A stretch of 64,000 nt of DNA from Notamacropus eugenii (GCF_028372415.1 NC_092874.1:113721744-113785743), one strand, 5' to 3'. Shown: positions 10,593-21,760, counted from the first letter of the stretch. The notes: generated from the sequence alone by a model not told the origin. Made by a program: numbers and translations.

Positions 10593-12487
10593 CAGTGTTA
10601 GTCTATATTCGGGTGCACAGGAAAGCTCCAGATTCTTCTGGTTTTAGGTGTTCTACAGGGAAATTTCCACCAAGTACCACCAGAGAGCCAGAGAAGGAAG
10701 AAGCGATGGAGTCAGGTTTCATGTTTATCCCACTGAGTCAGTAAGAAGTGAAAGATGGGTTGCTTAGAACTGTTTCAAAATGGGGAAATGTCCAAAAAAT
10801 GAGTGGGCAGCTGTTTCCACTACTTTGTCACCAGACTGTAGTCAATCCTCATGACTCTTAGTGTGTAATCATCTTCAATACAACCCCCAATTCCAGTCTA
10901 TGGGACACACTGTGACCAATTAGGGGTGCCCGTCCATAGCTGTATCAGTCCAGCAAGCTATGTGTTCACTCCACAAAGTCAGAACACATATCCAGCTCCA
11001 TAGGAACAGTTGCCCTGATTTCTCCTTTTACCCAATTATTGGTAGGCAGGGTACAAACAAGCTTGGCTGAAGTGAATGGAACATGGGACCAGGCAGATAA
11101 AGTCTTATCTTAGAGACATTTCAGTTGAGTTGCTTTTTTTTCTAGTAGTGGGAATGGGTTGCCCTCAGCAGTGCACACTCATCCCTGGTCTCTATTGTGG
11201 CCAATAGTGATACATCCATTTGTCTTTTAGTTAATGAGAGAGATAAATTAGGAATTTTTGTACTTGGAAAAAGTACCAGAAGTTTTACCTTAGGCAAATG
11301 TCATGAGCCCTCAGTTGAAGAGAAAGAGAAAGACATTGCCCTGTTGGAGGGATAAACCCTAGGATTTCAACATATGGGCAGCACTGGAGAGGCCATGAGG
11401 GGGTACAGACAGAATGGAATAGGGGAGGAGATAACCCTAATACCCACCATCTGGTAGCTTCCTATTTTTAACTAATTATTATTACTAAGTGCTGAAAATC
11501 TGTTGTTTCTAGGATGCCAAAGAACTACAAATGTTGTCAGTAAACCCTAAATTCAATATGCTTTCCATTTAAAGCGCTGAGACAAAGTCCCAGTTGTCCA
11601 TTCTAGTTATGGCTTTCTCCATAGAAGAATGAACCGGTCTGTCCAATGACTAAACCTACAGTCTTGATTCAAGTAGTCTTGTGTACTGATGAAGTTAACA
11701 AACATGAGTAGATAAAAGGCCATACACTTGAACAACAAAGTTGCTAAGGGTACTACATCTTAGTCCACATTTGGATTTCTTGGCTTTTTTAGACATCAGA
11801 TAAGAACACCAGGTCCCCACGAAGCCAGGGAGAGATCCCAGAGGCAATAAAGGTGCAAGCTGCCTCCTTTCATTTCTAGTTAATCCACTTCTCCCAGGTT
11901 AGCAAGCTGGAAAAGGAGAATTTGCTCCCATTCTCTCTCCAGGTCCCCAGACAGCTAAGGACAAAACAGTAACAGAGAGCCAAAGAGAAGTTGAAAAGGG
12001 ATACGATTGACGATCAGTGACAGAAGGACCTTTGCTGCTCATTCACATCCATTCACAAATACCTAGGGAGAGCTTACTTACCACTCTTGGAGTCTGCCAC
12101 TTCCTGAAGAGGCAGCAGATTTTGTCTTCATAGTAATAAATCTCACGCTCAAGAAAGAATTTTCTTTAAAGATGAAAAGCTCTCGTTCCCTTGACCTGAT
12201 TGCTGGGAGATGGCAGCTGCTTATGCAGTCCTTTCCTAGATGCCATATGCTCAAACTCCTACTACTTGGGGAGAATTACTAATATAACTAAGGCTAGAGA
12301 GGCACTATTGTCCTGCCTTATGAGACAGGTAGAAGAACATGATGACCTCTGTCATTAGTCCTATGCATACCATGGCTAGGGCCAGACACACTAACTCCAT
12401 TCATAAGTAAAGTGAGAGTTAAGAAGAATGTGACCTAAGTGGTACTATCTGATGAGCTACTGGAGATTGTAACCCAAACTAAATCAA
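10593..12487. other. Repeat-poor block
   Basis: Nearly 1.9 kb in which I recognise no repeat family, exon, promoter or RNA. Composition is ordinary. Diverged old repeats or conserved non-coding DNA could be present but cannot be told by eye. Confidence 0.5.
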
Positions 12488-12730
12488 AAAGCATTTAAGT
12501 GCCTACTATGTGCCAGACACTGTGCTAAGCATTAAAAATACAAAAAGAGGCAAAAAGCAGCCTCTGACCTCAAGGAGTTTATAATCTAATGAAAGAAGAT
12601 GACATGCAAACAAATATAAACAAAGGAAGCTATATACAGGAAAAACAGGAAATAATTAACAGAAGGAATAATTAACAAGAATTAAGAGGGTTTGGGAAAG
12701 GCTTCCTGTAGCTAGAATCCCAGATCAGAG
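12488..12730 (+). repeat. Family A repeat
   Basis: AAGTGCCTACTATGTGCCAG, AAAAATACAAAAAGAGGCAA, CTCAAGGAGTTTATAATCTA, TATATACAGGAAAAACAGG and GGGAAAGGCTTCCTGTAGC. Near 12,650-12,670 the block AATAATTAACA is duplicated. Confidence 0.8.
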
Positions 12731-12987
12731 CTCTTTTTCTCTCATGGAATGTCAAAAGAGCTGGTTGGAAATTGGCCGACATGACTGAAGAAGATTCTGG
12801 ATCCTTTGAAGTCAGGCTTCCCATAAAAGTCAGGTCCCCTTTCCCACCTGTTTCCACCACAACAATCCTAAGAAAACCAGCAAGTCAATTACAATTTGTC
12901 AAATATACAAGCTAGTGTTTAAAGTCTTCTATTTGTCTTCAGTATCTAATCAAAGCACCATACTCTATGAACAAACTGTTCTCTTGG
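12731..12987. other. Unassigned sequence
   Basis: No element recognised. A 62-codon minus-strand frame here overlaps the family A end and is not supported as a gene. Confidence 0.5.
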
Positions 12988-13086
12988 TCTGTCTGTCTGT
13001 CTGTTTGTCTGTCTCTCTCTCTCTCACTCTCTCTCTCTCCTTCCTCCCTCTCCCCCCTTTCTTTCTTCTCTATCCCTCTCTCTCTT
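12988..13086. repeat. Pyrimidine simple repeat (CTGT)n/(CT)n
   Basis: CTGTCTGTCTGTCTGT units followed by (CT)n and mixed CCTTCCTCC runs, with almost no purine on the plus strand. Confidence 0.9.
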
Positions 13087-13299
13087 TAAATTTCCCTTTT
13101 TATTATTATGAACTTGACAAACATTAACAAAAACTGAACATTTCCCTATAAAAGAAGGAAAATAAAAAGACTGTATATGAAATCATGACTCATCAGTGCT
13201 TACGCCTTGGGTTTTTCTTCTTCTTCTTTTTTTTGGTATAGCTCATATTTGACATGGTAGTTACTACAATGCCCTGAATGTCTTTTTCTCCTTCTGAAC

Positions 13300-13495
13300 T
13301 TTCTTCTGCTCTCTTATTTTTTTTAATGATTCACTGATTCTCTTTTCTTTCTTTTCATCCTTTTTAAAAAATTACTATCTATGTCCCCAGTTTTCCCCCA
13401 AACAAAATCCCTTTTGGTAACAATAAGTATAGTCAGACAAAACAAATCTACATTTACATTTATAAATATAGCCATCAAAGGAACTACATGACCTT
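13300..13495 (-). repeat. L1 3' UTR fragment
   Basis: After a T-rich run, GGTAACAATAAGTATAGTCA and GACAAAACAAATCTACATTT resemble the block at 47.9 kb and a 3' UTR type I associate with marsupial L1. Diverged, so the call is tentative. Confidence 0.4.
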
Positions 13496-13960
13496 GAACC
13501 CATGGTCAGAGCAGGTTCAAACCAGTTGAAGTCAGTCTTGTGGTTTCTATGGAAACTCCCACTGCTGCACCTGGAGCCCTGTTCTGACCAGATGTCATTA
13601 CTCCTTGACCTCCCCAGCCTTATCCACAGACTTTTAACTATTTTGCAAAACAACTTATGTAACAGCTTCGAGAGGCTGTGCCTTCCATGAGACTTCTTCT
13701 CTGATGAAGTATATCTAAACTCTGTCCCTTCCAGATACTCCAGTAATTCAGTGCTGTGTGGTATCCCAAACTATACTTCTCTTGCCTCTATTTAAGTTGC
13801 TTGTTGTTCCTACTTTGGGAGCCCTCTCTATTTCAGGTTGACAAAAGCAACCTAATATGACCTTAGCTTTCTTGGCTGCTTTATCCCACTGTTGACTCAT
13901 TGAATTTGGAATGCACTGGAACCCCCAACCTTTTTTCAGACAAGCTGCTGTCTAGCCATG
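13496..13960. other. Unassigned sequence
   Basis: No repeat or coding signal recognised in about 460 bases. Two overlapping frames of 62 and 92 codons on opposite strands start before or end within it. Confidence 0.5.
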
Positions 13961-13962
13961 AA

Positions 13963-14235
13963 CGGCAGCTAGAATGATGCAATGGATAGAACTCTGGGAC
14001 TAAAGTTAGGAAGACCCAAATTCAAATCCAATCCCAGACACTTACTAGTATGTGACCCTGTCCACATCACTTAACTTCTGTCTGCCTTGGTTTCCTCAAC
14101 TGTAAAATGGGAATAATAATTGCACCTATGCCCTAGCATTGTTGTAAGAATCAAATGAGATAACATTTACAAAGTGCTTAGTACAATGCCTGGCACATGA
14201 GAAGTGCTTAATTAATATGTGTTTCCTTCCCATGC
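13963..14235 (+). repeat. MIR CORE-SINE, full length
   Basis: Head GGCAGCTAGAATGATGCAAT, TCAAATCCAATCCCAGACAC, core CTCAACTGTAAAATGGGAAT and 3' end TGCCTGGCACATGAGAAGTG. Spans head to L2-like tail. Confidence 0.9.
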
Positions 14236-14399
14236 CTCCCCTTTAATCACATATGCTTTTGCCTTGGTCAGACAATGTCATCTGGCATAGATCTGATAAG
14301 AAGCCTTAATTTAGTAAGTAAAAATAATAATATCTTCATGTCATTATGTCATCATTGGCTTCAAAAACTTGCTACTTTCCTATTTTGAGCTAAGAATAA

Positions 14400-14632
14400 T
14401 TAGAAATAGTCATTTACATATCACTTTTTAACAAGGCTCTTTCCTCCTAAATATATGAGAAAGATTTTAGAGGTATTATTATCCTTTTACAGATGAGGAA
14501 ACTGGGGCACAGAAAAGACAAATTACTTTCCCTTAGATCATGAAGAGAGTAAAGATAGAGCAGAGACTTGGTCCAAGGCCTTTCTAACTTGATGGCTAGT
14601 GCTATGCTGACTGCACTATATGGCACTCCACA
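14400..14632 (-). repeat. MIR CORE-SINE
   Basis: ATTATTATCCTTTTACAGAT, GAGGAAACTGGGGCACAG, GGTCCAAGGCCTTTCTAACT and GCTGACTGCACTATATGGCA are reverse-strand MIR. Confidence 0.75.
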
Positions 14633-15014
14633 AAAACTCTAGTTGTTCTTACACAAAAATTGTATTTCTGACCAGTTGTCAACAGGATATAAGTTGTTCC
14701 CATAGTGGTAATAGTTTATAATGACTCATGCTCACTCTCTCACTTGCTCTCCCATGTGACCAATTGGGCATGTTTTTGAGATGACAGTCAAAGGGCCGAG
14801 GGTGAAGGAAAGTCATCTCTGGGATCATTTATCTTCACTTTAAAACTAACAAATTTTGTATGGTTAGATTTATCTTTTGGGTCTACTTCCTATTTTAGCT
14901 CCTCTAGTGGATATTTCAACTTCCTCATTTTCTTCCCATTCACCAACACCAAACCATACAGCCATATTCATAGTCCCCACCAATCACCTCCCCTTTCCAT
15001 ATCATCTTTCCCCA
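14633..15014. other. Unassigned sequence
   Basis: No element recognised until the L2 piece begins. The 104-codon plus frame at 14,877-15,191 runs through L2 and an antisense SINE and is not a gene. Confidence 0.55.
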
Positions 15015-15358
15015 TTCTTTTGCAGACTCCTTGAAGGCAGGAAAGGGCTGTCTTGCTTGCTTACATTTGTATCTCCAGCCTTCGGCTCAATTCCAAGCAC
15101 CTTGTTGCTGTTCAGACATGTGGCCTTCTGTCCATGGCAAAGATATTGGAGTGGTTTACCATTTCCTTCCCCAGTGTGCCCCCTTTTATAGATGAGGAAT
15201 TGAGGCAAATAGGGTTCAAATGACTTCCCAAGGGCCACACAGCTAGTAAGTGTCTAAGACCACATTTGAACTTGGGTCTTCTTGACTCAAGCTCTATCCA
15301 CTGTGTCATCTAGTTGCCCTCCTAGCACATAGCAAGCACTTAGTAAACGCTTTATCTT
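15015..15358 (+). repeat. L2 LINE 3' end split by a SINE
   Basis: CAGACTCCTTGAAGGCAGGA, TTTGTATCTCCAGCCTTCGG are L2 3' UTR. The element resumes after the SINE with CCTAGCACATAGCAAGCACT and a TAGTAAACGCT end. Target duplication at the break shows a later insertion. Confidence 0.85.
15101..15320 (-). repeat. Type B SINE inside L2
   Basis: Reverse-strand copy from TTGTTGCTGTTCAGACATGT to TCATCTAGTTGCC, including TGGTTTACCATTTCCTTCC. Flanked by CCAAGCAC (15,093-15,100) and CCTAGCAC (15,321-15,328), a likely 8-bp target duplication with one change, partly inherent in L2. Confidence 0.85.
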
Positions 15359-15464
15359 CCTATTAAAACAAGCCCCTCACTATAATTATCATCCCTCCTC
15401 TGCCTGATATCAAGAAACAGTATCCTCACACTGGGCTCTCACTGACCCAGAATAAATATAGAAC

Positions 15465-15575
15465 ATAAAATGGGGATAATAATAGCGCCTAGCTTACTGG
15501 GTTGCTGTGGGTATCAGATGAGTTAACATCTGTGACATGCTTTGCCAACTTAAAGTGTCATATTAGCCATTATTC
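15465..15575 (+). repeat. MIR 3' half
   Basis: AAAATGGGGATAATAATAGC, GGGTTGCTGTGGGTATCAGA and a TATTAGCCATTATT end match the MIR 3' half. The head is absent. Confidence 0.75.
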
Positions 15576-15822
15576 GATTATCTCCCAAGAATCCTTTCCT
15601 CTAAATTGCTCTCAAGTACAAAGAACAGTATACAGGAGGAAAGGGGCTATACTATGAGAAAAAGACCAAGGCTTGGCCAGAAAGGATCTGGCCAGAGTTA
15701 GAATAAAGTGAAACATCAATGCTAACACCTTCTTCTTTGTGAAAATGGGAGGGACTATGGGTGCAGAATGTTATAACCTTTTTACTCTACTGAATGACAA
15801 CATGGCTACAAGATAAGGAAGA
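15576..15822. other. Unassigned sequence
   Basis: Nothing recognised in this short gap between MIR and a type C SINE. Confidence 0.5.
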
Positions 15823-15978
15823 GTTGTTGTGTTTGTCCTTCGTTTTCAAAGAGGGTCATGACATCAGGGAGATGATGACATGACTTGCAATTGACTTTGA
15901 TTTGAGTGAGGGAGGGCTGTGCAAGGTCACCAGCCTCACTTTTTCCTCCACAGTCATCTGGGTCCAGTGGCCAGATGT
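15823..15978 (-). repeat. Type C SINE, partial
   Basis: GTGTTTGTCCTTCGTTTTCA, GAGTGAGGGAGGGCTGTGCA and CCAGTGGCCAGATGT are the 3' half of a type C SINE in reverse. It stops where the next SINE starts. Confidence 0.8.
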
Positions 15979-15987
15979 TGTACTATA

Positions 15988-16225
15988 CAAAGGGGAAGCA
16001 ACTAGATGACTCATTGGATAGAATGCTGGGCCTGAAGTCAGGAAGACTCCTCTTTCTGACTTCAAATCCAGCCTCAGACACTGTGTGACCCTGGGCAAGT
16101 CACTTAACCCTGTTTGCCTCAGTGTTCTCATCCATCAAATGAAGGAAAGGGCAAACCATTCTGGTATCTTTATCAAGAAAACCCCAAACAGAGTCACTAA
16201 GAGTTGGACACAACTGAAAAAAAGA
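15988..16225 (+). repeat. Type B SINE, full length
   Basis: GGGGAAGCAACTAGATGACT head, GACTTCAAATCCAGCCTCAG, CAAGAAAACCCCAAACAGAG and GAGTTGGACACAACTGAAAA tail. Likely inserted into, or next to, the preceding type C copy. Confidence 0.85.
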
Positions 16226-16327
16226 CTGAAATACAAAAACAGAGAGGTAAATGAAGTACTTATGGTTATAAAAATGAAATTCATTAATAAAACATTTTAA
16301 AAATTAGTATCAAAAATCATCACCATT

Positions 16328-16655
16328 CTGGGTGCAACTAGGTGGTGCAGTGGATAGAGCACCAGTGCAGGAGTCAAGAGAACCTGAGTTCAAATCTCAC
16401 CTCAGACACTTGACACTCACTAGCTATGTGACCTTGGGCAAGTCACTTAACTCCAATTGCCTCATCCTGAATCATCTCCAGTCAGCCTGATGAATACCTG
16501 GGTCACTGGATACAGATGGTTCTGGAGGAGAACCTGAGGCTGATGACCTGCACAGCCCTCCCTCACTCAAAACAAAGTCAAGTTCAAGTCATGTCATCAT
16601 TTCTCTGATGGCATGGTCTTCTTTGGCAAGGAAGGACGAACACACCCACACATAC
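16328..16655 (+). repeat. Type C SINE, full length
   Basis: Head GTGCAACTAGGTGGTGCAGT, CCTCAGACACTTGACACTCA, CCTCATCCTGAATCATCTCC, CACAGCCCTCCCTCACTC, GGCAAGGAAGGACGAACAC and a short C/A tail. This is the reference copy used for type C here. Confidence 0.9.
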
Positions 16656-17624
16656 AACTACAGTATCTGATGGCTGACTGCTGTCAGAGTACTACCTTAC
16701 CCTTTAAGGAGTATAAGGGGAAACTCCTTCACCTGGTACCAATATCAGACAGAGGAGAGGTACTCCTGGTTACAAGCTTGACTAAGAGATGATCTTCAAT
16801 AGGGAGCAGAAATCCCCCCAAAGAGGAGTCAAAAAAAAGGATATATTCTCATGAAGAGTCAACATCTTTGATTTCTAAATGGGAAAGAAATAAAGCTCCC
16901 TTTACAAAGTGCTAAGAGGATTGACTTCTAAGATGTCAGAGGGAAATGAATATTATCAGTGGAGCTCCTCAAAGGCTAGTGAGAGGCTCTCAAGTTGTTC
17001 TCAAGTGGAGGGAAAAGGACACGGCATCTCCGCCTCCCCTTGATGCATGAGCTGTCCAGGAGAAACAGCTCCTCCTTGGTCAAGTCTTAACCTTTTCCTC
17101 AAAGTATACTTCATTGCTATTTTTTAATTGTTCCATATCCCTATCAAATACTGGATTCTTTATTTTGTTATATTATTATAATGTTCCTTCTCTCTTCCCC
17201 AGCACAATTATGCCACCCAAGTAGCTTCTAGAATGCCTTTGAAAGAGAATCTTTCTCTCCTAGTACACTTGTTTTCCCATTAAAGGGGGGAAAGGAGAGT
17301 TGGTGCCCAGAGCCATAAAACTAGGAGAAACTAACCTGAGCTCTGCCCCAGGGTGCTGATATTAGTTGAGGTATGAGATGCTTCCTCCTTATGGTAGTCT
17401 TCTAGCATACCACATGCAGCATGGCCATCTCTCTCTTAAGCTTCATCAGCCCATGACTCCCAGGGTTCTTTTGCAATGGTACCCCTCAACCAGGACACAT
17501 CTTCTCAGCAAGCTATCCTCTACCAGCCACCAAGTTCCCATCCCAGCCTTTTCCCAGAGGTAAGAAAATCAGGGACCCTCGATTCTATTGCAAAAGCAAG
17601 GACTCTTTTCTCCTTTGCACCCTC
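16656..17624. other. Unassigned sequence
   Basis: About 1 kb with no recognised repeat, except AT-rich DNA near 17,105-17,185. Small frames at 17,366-17,826 overlap each other and have no support as exons. Confidence 0.5.
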
Positions 17625-18000
17625 CCTACTCTCCAAACTGAATTTTTCTTACATTCAAGAACATACATCCCTCCCACAACATCAAAACATGCATTCCCAA
17701 CTCCATGGAAAGTCCCCCAATTTGGCAGATCAAAGAGTTTCCCTGCTCACTCCTGTTAGGAGTTTTTGGCAACCTAGAAATAATGCTGTCATAGCTGTCA
17801 TCTTGATAACCTGCTCAGGTCCCTAGGAGTCATTCTTTTGGAAATAGCCACAGATATTTCAAAGTGTCTAATCAGTGGCATACTCATAAGGAAACCAGGA
17901 GAACTAGTAAAGTTAGGGAAGAGAAGAGATGGTCAATGCCCATCCATGACTGGGTAAGGATTGATTAGAGCTATCCCACTTGCCATGTCTTTCAGCTTAC
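17625..18000 (+). repeat. Unnamed repeated segment, copy 1
   Basis: Shares CTCCAAACTGAATTTT plus following sequence, and GATTAGAGCT with its surroundings (17,920-17,990), with 19,140-19,300 in the same order and orientation. The two blocks lie about 240 bases further apart here. Family unknown. Confidence 0.4.
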
Positions 18001-18977
18001 AAGGTGCTGTTAATTATGGGGTTCCATTAATGGTTCAGAAGCAGAAGGTCAGTCTGGATTGGCTCTTTCTTCTTCATCAGGTCCCTAGACTGTCAGTGGA
18101 AGGTTTAATTGGAGATTTAACTGGGTGTGGGATTGACAAAGAGACATAACCTCTGCCAGGCTAACTCTCTCCCTTGTTTGTCACTGCTACTTGTTTTCCT
18201 CTGCAGTGAATCAAGGCAGCTTACTTATGGCTTCAGCTGAAAGTCCTCTTAATTCTTCTGCCTAAGTCAGTTTGCCACTCATCTCCTGCAGAGGGGAAAG
18301 CCACAGGGGCTGGAAGCAAATTATTTTTAATGAGCTGGAAGGATTGTATCTGGGACTTGTCTGCCATAACCCAACTAAAGAGGATTTTTCTTCCTTCTCT
18401 GTCCCCTATAGAAATTCCTCATTCAAAAAGGCTTACAGTTCTCCAAATCCATCCTGCCTCTCTCCTTTTCTTTTATCTCCATCAACCCCATTATGAGGGA
18501 AGGAAAAAAAACACTGAGAAAATTGTCACATATGTAAAGTTCTATTATTTTTAAGCAGAAGAGCTTGGTGATGTCTGCTGTTTTGTTACTTACCACATAC
18601 AAATATTTAGATCATTGCACCATCTTTCTTGTACAAGATCTCTACTGAGCCCACACTAGTAGGAAACCATTTTGAGTTGTTTGCCCAGTGGGAGGGAAGG
18701 GTTTCATCTTGTGGCCAACTTTGGTTTGGTGGACATTATGAAGCTATAGAAGAATCTTAGAATGGGGGCACAGGTTTGGCTCCCTGCCCCTCAATATACC
18801 CCCTATTCCAGCTATCCAAGGATCACAGGAAGCTTCAGCTGAATCAGAGTGATTTCTGCATTCTCTGTGTGATTTAAGAGAGAAATCAGTTGTGAATGGG
18901 GGGAAGATGGCATGCAGTAGGTAGGATAGGAAGGTGAACCAAGAAAAGTGGGGAATTCCTGAAGGCTAGGCTCAGTG
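18001..18977. other. Unassigned sequence
   Basis: Nearly 1 kb without recognised repeats, exons or RNA. Two overlapping 74-codon plus-strand frames (18,272-18,554) have no coding support. Confidence 0.5.
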
Positions 18978-18981
18978 TACG

Positions 18982-19025
18982 TGCACACGCACACACACAC
19001 ACACGCACACAAGTGCACACACACA
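18982..19025. repeat. (AC)n microsatellite, imperfect
   Basis: CA units with three interruptions (CACGCACA, ACGCAC, AAGTGCACAC). Confidence 0.9.
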
Positions 19026-19139
19026 ATTGACAACTCTTAAAGGATTCTTTTAGGCATTGTTCTACAGCTGGGAATGGGGAAAAGAAAATACCTGAGTCCC
19101 TCACCTACACAAAGGAGTTTTTCTGATAACATTCCTCTT

Positions 19140-19300
19140 GATTCTCCAAACTGAATTTTCCTTAGGTTCAAGATCATTAATCCCTCTGATGGAGCCAAAA
19201 TGAAATTAGGGAACTAAAGAGGCGGTCAACAGCCAGCCGTGGCCAGCTAATGATTAATTAGAGCTGCCCTCATTCACATACATCTTAGCATGAAAAAATG
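19140..19300 (+). repeat. Unnamed repeated segment, copy 2
   Basis: CTCCAAACTGAATTTTCC, then GCGGTCAACAGCCAGCCGTG and GATTAATTAGAGCTGCCCTC resemble copy 1 near 17,625-18,000. More compact than copy 1. Confidence 0.4.
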
Positions 19301-19374
19301 TCTAATAAAAAAAGTGTCACCTTCAGGGGGTGACTGATATGAGATACTGGCCTACAGAACATGAAGGGAAATGA

Positions 19375-19520
19375 TGTGACTTCCTGGATAGGATATTGTT
19401 CTTGGAGTCAGGAAAACCTGAGTTCAAATCTAGGCTCAGCTATTTTCTAGTACATGATCTTTGGCAAAACATATCTTCTGGGTCTCCATTTCTTCATCTG
19501 TCAAATAAACTGGGTGAATC
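19375..19520 (+). repeat. MIR-like SINE, head to core
   Basis: TGGAGTCAGGAAAACCTGAG, TTCAAATCTAGGCTCAGC and CATTTCTTCATCTGTCAAAT. The head is degraded, so MIR or a tRNA-SINE are both possible. Confidence 0.65.
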
Positions 19521-19564
19521 CAATAAGCAATAACCAGACATGGCAGAGACTAGATTTATTTTCT

Positions 19565-19695
19565 TTGTGGAAGCAATCAGGGTTAACTGACTTGCCCAGG
19601 GTCACACAGCTAAAGTGCTTCAGGCCAGATTTGAACTTACGTCCTCCTAACTCCAGGGCCAGTACTCTATTGACTGTGCCATTTAGTTGCCCCAG
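19565..19695 (-). repeat. tRNA-SINE head portion
   Basis: Plus strand shows ACTTGCCCAGGGTCACACAG, CCAGATTTGAACTTACGTCC and TGTGCCATTTAGTTGCCCC, the reverse of the shared SINE head. The 3' type is not determinable. Confidence 0.75.
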
Positions 19696-19892
19696 GGTCT
19701 AAGGTTTCAATCCAGTTTTGAGACCATCCTGGAAATTCTAGACTAGGAAACAAGGACCATTCAAATCAAAGAAATCCTTATGCTCTCCTTGATCCATGAT
19801 TCTTGCCTTTTTAATCCAATGCTAAAACCCAAATCCAATATTGTGGTTCCAGAACATGCATTATTCTGATTTTATTCAATTAAAGGTATTTG

Positions 19893-20010
19893 GAGGCAGT
19901 GTGGTATGGTGACTAGAGAGACAGAAAGACATGCTTGGGTTTTGCCCCTGATACATCCTAGTTCTCAATGGTCCAGACAAGTCTCTCTAAGATGACAAAT
20001 TACAGTAAAG
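19893..20010 (+). repeat. MIR fragment, diverged
   Basis: GGCAGTGTGGTATGGTGACT and later CAATGGTCCAGACAAGTCTC are consistent with a MIR head and body. Weak. Confidence 0.5.
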
Positions 20011-20077
20011 GTCATCTACATTGGTGGAGGTGTCATCTACACTCTTTACACTGATGTAATCACTGGTTCAACAGCAA

Positions 20078-20670
20078 TACAATCTATTTATTGAATTCAT
20101 TCTATGTGCTAACTGTGAAGAAGACAGTTTGAAGAAGACATAGGTCCACTCTTCTTGGAGCTTAGAGTCCTATAGGGGTATATACAACTAATATAGAACA
20201 ACTAATATAGAACAATATGTGATAAGCATATAAAAAAATCCAAAGCAAGGGGTCTATAAAGTCATTACTGACTCAGGGTGGATAAGGAAAGCCTTCTTAG
20301 AAGAGTCAACCTTTAAAGGATGGGCAAGAACTTAACAGGCAGAATGTAAAGAAGGGTCTTTCCTTCCTTTTTTTCTTCCTTCCCTTCTTCCTTTCTTTCT
20401 TTTGGAGACAATCAGGGTTACACAGCTAGTAAATGTCTAAGGTCTGATTTGAACTCATGCTCTAACCATAAGGGTATTTCCAGACACAGGGAAAATGGTA
20501 AGCAAAGATGTGGAGGCAGAAAAGTCCAGCTGAACTAAAGCAGAGTAGAATGAGAAGATGCCAGACTGGTAGGACAGTGCCAGATTGGGGAGAGAAATGG
20601 AGGCCTTGAAAGCTGGGATAAGGAGTTAAAACTGTTCTCATCAAGTACTAGGGAGCCATGGCAAGGGCCT
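20078..20670 (+). repeat. Family A long copy, interrupted
   Basis: TTATTGAATTCATTCTATGT start, then AGGAAAGCCTTCTTAGAAGA, a CT-rich run and SINE fragment (20,356-20,465), and further body sequence ACCAGACTGG-like and GGGAGCCATGGCAAGGGCC. A 15-base unit ACTAATATAGAACA is tandemly repeated near 20,188-20,216. Confidence 0.6.
20404..20465 (-). repeat. tRNA-SINE fragment in family A
   Basis: AATCAGGGTTACACAGCTAG, TCTGATTTGAACTCATGC. About 60 bases of a reverse SINE head region, preceded by a CTTC-rich tract. Confidence 0.65.
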
Positions 20671-20674
20671 GTCA

Positions 20675-20800
20675 GAGTCTTGCCCCTGTCTTTTGATAGC
20701 TATGTGACATTCACTGTTTCTTCACCTGGAAAATGGGGCAGTTTTGGAATAGAAGGCCTCCAAAGTTCCTCCCAGTTCTAAAGTCCTGTGAATCTCTCTC
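20675..20800 (+). repeat. MIR fragment
   Basis: TAGCTATGTGACATTCACTG, TCTTCACCTGGAAAATGGGG and CTCCCAGTTCTAAAGTCCTG match MIR core and extended tail. Confidence 0.7.
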
Positions 20801-21139
20801 TTCCTGAGTTTTTTTTTCCCCTTTTCTCTCTTCTCCTTCCATATCTAGCTCCATGAATGATAGATGCCCAGAGCTACAAATCCATTTATAAAAGAAAGCT
20901 CCTTGGACTCAGCTCTCATTTTTCTTAAGCTAATGAGAAAATGCCTAATTACCCAAAGTAACTCAAGGGAAAAAATGAAGCTCTAATCAGTTTGGGTTTC
21001 CTGGACTATTAACAACTCTGGTGTGAGTGTACTGACCTAGGAGGAATATCAGAAGGAAATTCTCAGAGGAAAAGAGGAATGATGGAACTGGAGCACAAAC
21101 TCCAGGTCTGGGGGAGCAGCATCTCAGAAGAACAACTGG
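20801..21139. other. Unassigned sequence
   Basis: No element recognised. AT-rich and free of coding signal. Confidence 0.5.
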
Positions 21140-21205
21140 GATTGCCTTTGAATCCTCAGTGTCTAGCGCAGTGCCTGAAACAGGAGGTGCTTAATCAATG
21201 CACGT
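21140..21205 (+). repeat. L2 3' terminus
   Basis: CCTCAGTGTCTAGCGCAGTG, CCTGAAACAGGAGGTGCTTA and ATCAATGCACGTTGA match the last 65 bases of L2. Confidence 0.75.
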
Positions 21206-21317
21206 TGAGGGTTTGATCCTTCCTTAAACACATTAATGATTAAATGTCTTAGAAAATACTTAAGCAAGCTTCCCTGCTTTTGCTACCACCATCCACAGGC
21301 TTGAAGTTTTGTGGCTT

Positions 21318-21528
21318 TCTGAAGGCAGTGTGCTACAGTGGAAAGAGCCCCAGGCTCCTCTGTCAGAGGATCTGAGTTCAAGTCCTACCATTGATGCTTA
21401 CTATCTGTGAGATCTTGAGAAAATCACTTAAACTCCCTGGGTCTCAGATTCTTTGTGTGTAAAATGAAGGGGATTGGGCTGTATGGCCTTTGAGACTCCT
21501 TCAAGCCCTAGATCTAAGATATAATCTG
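21318..21528 (+). repeat. MIR-type CORE-SINE
   Basis: GAAGGCAGTGTGCTACAGTG head, TCTGAGTTCAAGTCCTACC, GGATTGGGCTGTATGGCC and TTCAAGCCCTAGATCTAAG tail. The microsatellite that follows begins almost at the end of this SINE. Confidence 0.85.
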
Positions 21529-21529
21529 A

Positions 21530-21666
21530 CCTCTGTGTGTGTGTGTTCCTCTCCAAATCACTTTCTGTCTTTATCTCTTTTCTGTCTCTCCATCTGTCTA
21601 TCTGCCTTTGCCTCTTCTGTCTCTGTATCTCTGGCTGCTTGTCTCTCTCTCTCTGTTTCTCTTTTC

Positions 21667-21760
<94 letters not shown>

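Noticed and set aside
13963-14000. tRNA-like heads considered as tRNA genes
   Set aside because: Every such head here continues into a SINE body, and none folds as a complete tRNA by eye.
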